Origin: Spirochaetota bacterium
GTDB taxonomy: Bacteria; Spirochaetota; Spirochaetia; SZUA-6
DNA: 6,990 bases
NCBI GenBank assembly: GCA_003641675.1
Contig: QNBI01000108.1
Coordinates: 1 to 6,990, forward strand
Direction: 5' to 3'
Shown here: positions 5,719 to 6,990 of the stretch, piece after piece
Layout: each line of letters starts with the position of its first letter
Numbering within the stretch: position 1 is the stretch's first letter
The notes under the pieces: model-generated
Databases searched by the model: none
What the model saw: only the letters and a program-made list of their open reading frames with translations
What the model was told of the DNA's origin: nothing
Translations under genes and position numbers: made by a program

Positions 5719-6990
5719 CTATTTTAAACAGCTCATCCTTTGTCAAAGAAAACCAGATGGGCCTTCCATGAGGGCACTTCGGAACTTCTAATTTCAGCGC
5801 TTTGCGTGCAAGCTCCACCGCCGTTATTTCATCCAGTTTATCACCGTCCTTTACAGCAAGCCTGCATGCAAGGGTATCCATAATTTCTCTTTTTATTCTG
5901 GCAATATCTCCCGCGTCTTCTCTTAAAAAGCGTATAAGCTCATCCGTTTCCAGAAGCAGAAAATCCTCCGGCATTGAATTAACAACATAACTGCCTTTGC
6001 CTTTCTTTTCTATGCCAATACCCAATCCTTTAAACAGAGGGATGTTCTTTTCCATCATACCCTCTTCCTCCTCTGTCACTTTAAAGTCTATCGGAAGAAG
6101 GAGTATCTGAGGACTGTACTCCTTCTTCATAAGTTCATCAAAAATTATTCGTTCATGGGCTGCATGCTGGTCTATGAGATAAAGCCTGTTCCCATAAAAC
6201 ACTATTAAAAAAACGCCGAAAACCTGGCCGAGGTATTTGACACTGTCACTTTGATAATTAATACCGGGATCATTGGAACCTGCTTCCGTTATTGCCTGCA
6301 TACTGGCAGTTTCTCTGATGTTATGGGTATCATGATTCCGAAAGGAACCTTTAGAAATTACCTCCCCTTTGCCTGCATTACCGGCTTCTCTAAACAGGTC
6401 CCCTTCTCCGAATAACTTGTGTTCCTGTACAGGCAGTTTGCAAAGTTCACCTGCAATTAAACCTATTATGCCCTGCCTTAGAGAAGAAATATCCTTTAGC
6501 TTAACTTCTTTTTTGGCAGGGTGAATATTAAAATCAACCAGCTCGGGATGTATCTCTAAGAATGCAAAACAGACAGGGTGATAACTGCCCGGAACATATC
6601 CTGTATAGGCATATTCAACTGCCTGCATAAGTGAATAGTCGTTTACCCTTCTGCCGTTAATAAAAATCTGTACAAGTTTTCTGTCCCTCCTCACAAGGCT
6701 CGGATCACCTGCAACGACCTTTAATTTATAATTCTTCGTTTCCATTTCCTTATAGATAAGCAGAGAGGGATTTATGAGCTCACTGTATGCAGCACACACT
6801 CTCTCTTTAAGAGTCTGTACTGGGAAAAAATATCTCAGCCTATCATCGATAAATAGCCGGAATGCAGCTTCTGTAAAGGGCAGAGCTCTGTCTAAAAAAA
6901 TAGACCTGCACATGAAGGTTTCGGAGGAAATGCTCTTTAAGAAACGCCTCCTTGCCGGCATATTAAAGAAAAGATCGGAAACCCTTACAG
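5705..6990 (-). CDS. mutL: DNA mismatch repair protein MutL, N-terminus cut by window edge
   Basis: The frame is open to the right edge, giving 427 visible residues. The Met at 6961 is internal, because the codons before it read VRVSDLFFN and continue into the MutL motif PARRRFL (visible 11-17). About 130-150 N-terminal residues with the main ATP-binding motifs are therefore outside the window. Visible parts are the end of the GHKL ATPase and its transducer domain (to about 185, with FNIHPAKKEVK at 153-163 holding the ATP-contacting lysine), a variable linker (about 190-248), and a C-terminal dimerisation/endonuclease domain with DQHAAHE (273-279), ACRLAVK (374-380) and CPHGRP (405-410). These C-terminal motifs are the metal-dependent nicking site of MutL from bacteria without MutH. 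It acts with MutS in the cytoplasm to nick the mismatch-bearing strand. The DQHA(x)2E(x)4E motif ends in Asp284-Glu285 rather than Glu at the expected place. Its stop overlaps the convergent TPR gene by 4 bases. Confidence 0.95.
   Translation of the reverse strand, partial: VRVSDLFFNMPARRRFLKSISSETFMCRSIFLDRALPFTEAAFRLFIDDRLRYFFPVQTLKERVCAAYSELINPSLLIYKEMETKNYKLKVVAGDPSLVRRDRKLVQIFINGRRVNDYSLMQAVEYAYTGYVPGSYHPVCFAFLEIHPELVDFNIHPAKKEVKLKDISSLRQGIIGLIAGELCKLPVQEHKLFGEGDLFREAGNAGKGEVISKGSFRNHDTHNIRETASMQAITEAGSNDPGINYQSDSVKYLGQVFGVFLIVFYGNRLYLIDQHAAHERIIFDELMKKEYSPQILLLPIDFKVTEEEEGMMEKNIPLFKGLGIGIEKKGKGSYVVNSMPEDFLLLETDELIRFLREDAGDIARIKREIMDTLACRLAVKDGDKLDEITAVELARKALKLEVPKCPHGRPIWFSLTKDELFKIVKRV

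Noticed and set aside
5705..6961. mutL starting at the Met codon at 6961
   Set aside because: The codons upstream continue the conserved DLFFN-PARR motif without a stop. The Met replaces the usual Thr of this motif and is internal; the gene is cut by the window edge.
1..6990. CRISPR arrays, tRNA or rRNA genes, insertion sequences, phage genes
   Set aside because: I read both strands for short regular direct repeats, cloverleaf ends, transposase motifs and terminal inverted repeats and saw none.

Overview
The window is an ordinary-looking chromosomal segment of a Gram-negative-type bacterium. Six protein genes are packed on both strands, with intergenic gaps of only about 70-80 bases. There are no RNA genes, CRISPR arrays or mobile elements. 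A spirochaete (Spirochaetota) is my best guess. This rests on the ParB-like protein and metallophosphoesterase pair, which I recall from spirochaetes and Chloroflexota, and on the abundance of anchored or exported TPR proteins. It is inference from family memory, not a database result. The DNA is moderately AT-rich, and base use looks even from end to end, with no sign of recent transfer.

Left region (1-1302, minus strand): a two-gene unit. A calcineurin-like metallophosphoesterase (634-1302) is followed after 2 bases by a ParB/sulfiredoxin-fold protein (from 631), which runs off the left edge. Divergent from them is acpP (1372-1650, plus strand), the acyl carrier protein of fatty-acid synthesis. 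The 69-base gap between metallophosphoesterase and acpP carries two good sigma70-type promoters on opposite strands. They lie almost exactly on top of each other, so RNA polymerase probably cannot occupy both at once.

Middle region (1730-5708): three TPR-repeat proteins. A minus-strand membrane-anchored TPR protein (1730-3088) ends in an Mrr-like nuclease-fold domain whose catalytic lysine appears lost. Diverging from it across 80 bases is a plus-strand pair: an exported TPR protein with a cleavable signal peptide (3169-3867), and a 609-residue anchored TPR protein (3879-5708) with a long coiled-coil linker and about 13 TPRs in its C-terminal array. The pair is tightly coupled: the second gene's ribosome-binding site overlaps the first gene's stop codon. 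The arrangement suggests envelope scaffolding or complex assembly, but no specific pathway can be read from the sequence.

Right region (5705-6990, minus strand): the C-terminal two thirds or so of MutL, the mismatch-repair ATPase/endonuclease, cut by the right edge. Its stop codon interlocks with the stop of the convergent TPR gene. MutL carries the DQHA and CPHGRP endonuclease motifs, which suggests MutH-independent mismatch repair.

I found no clear new defence or mobile system. The items most worth a second look are the TPR/degenerate-Mrr fusion, the face-to-face overlapping promoters, and the conserved-looking metallophosphoesterase/ParB-like pair.
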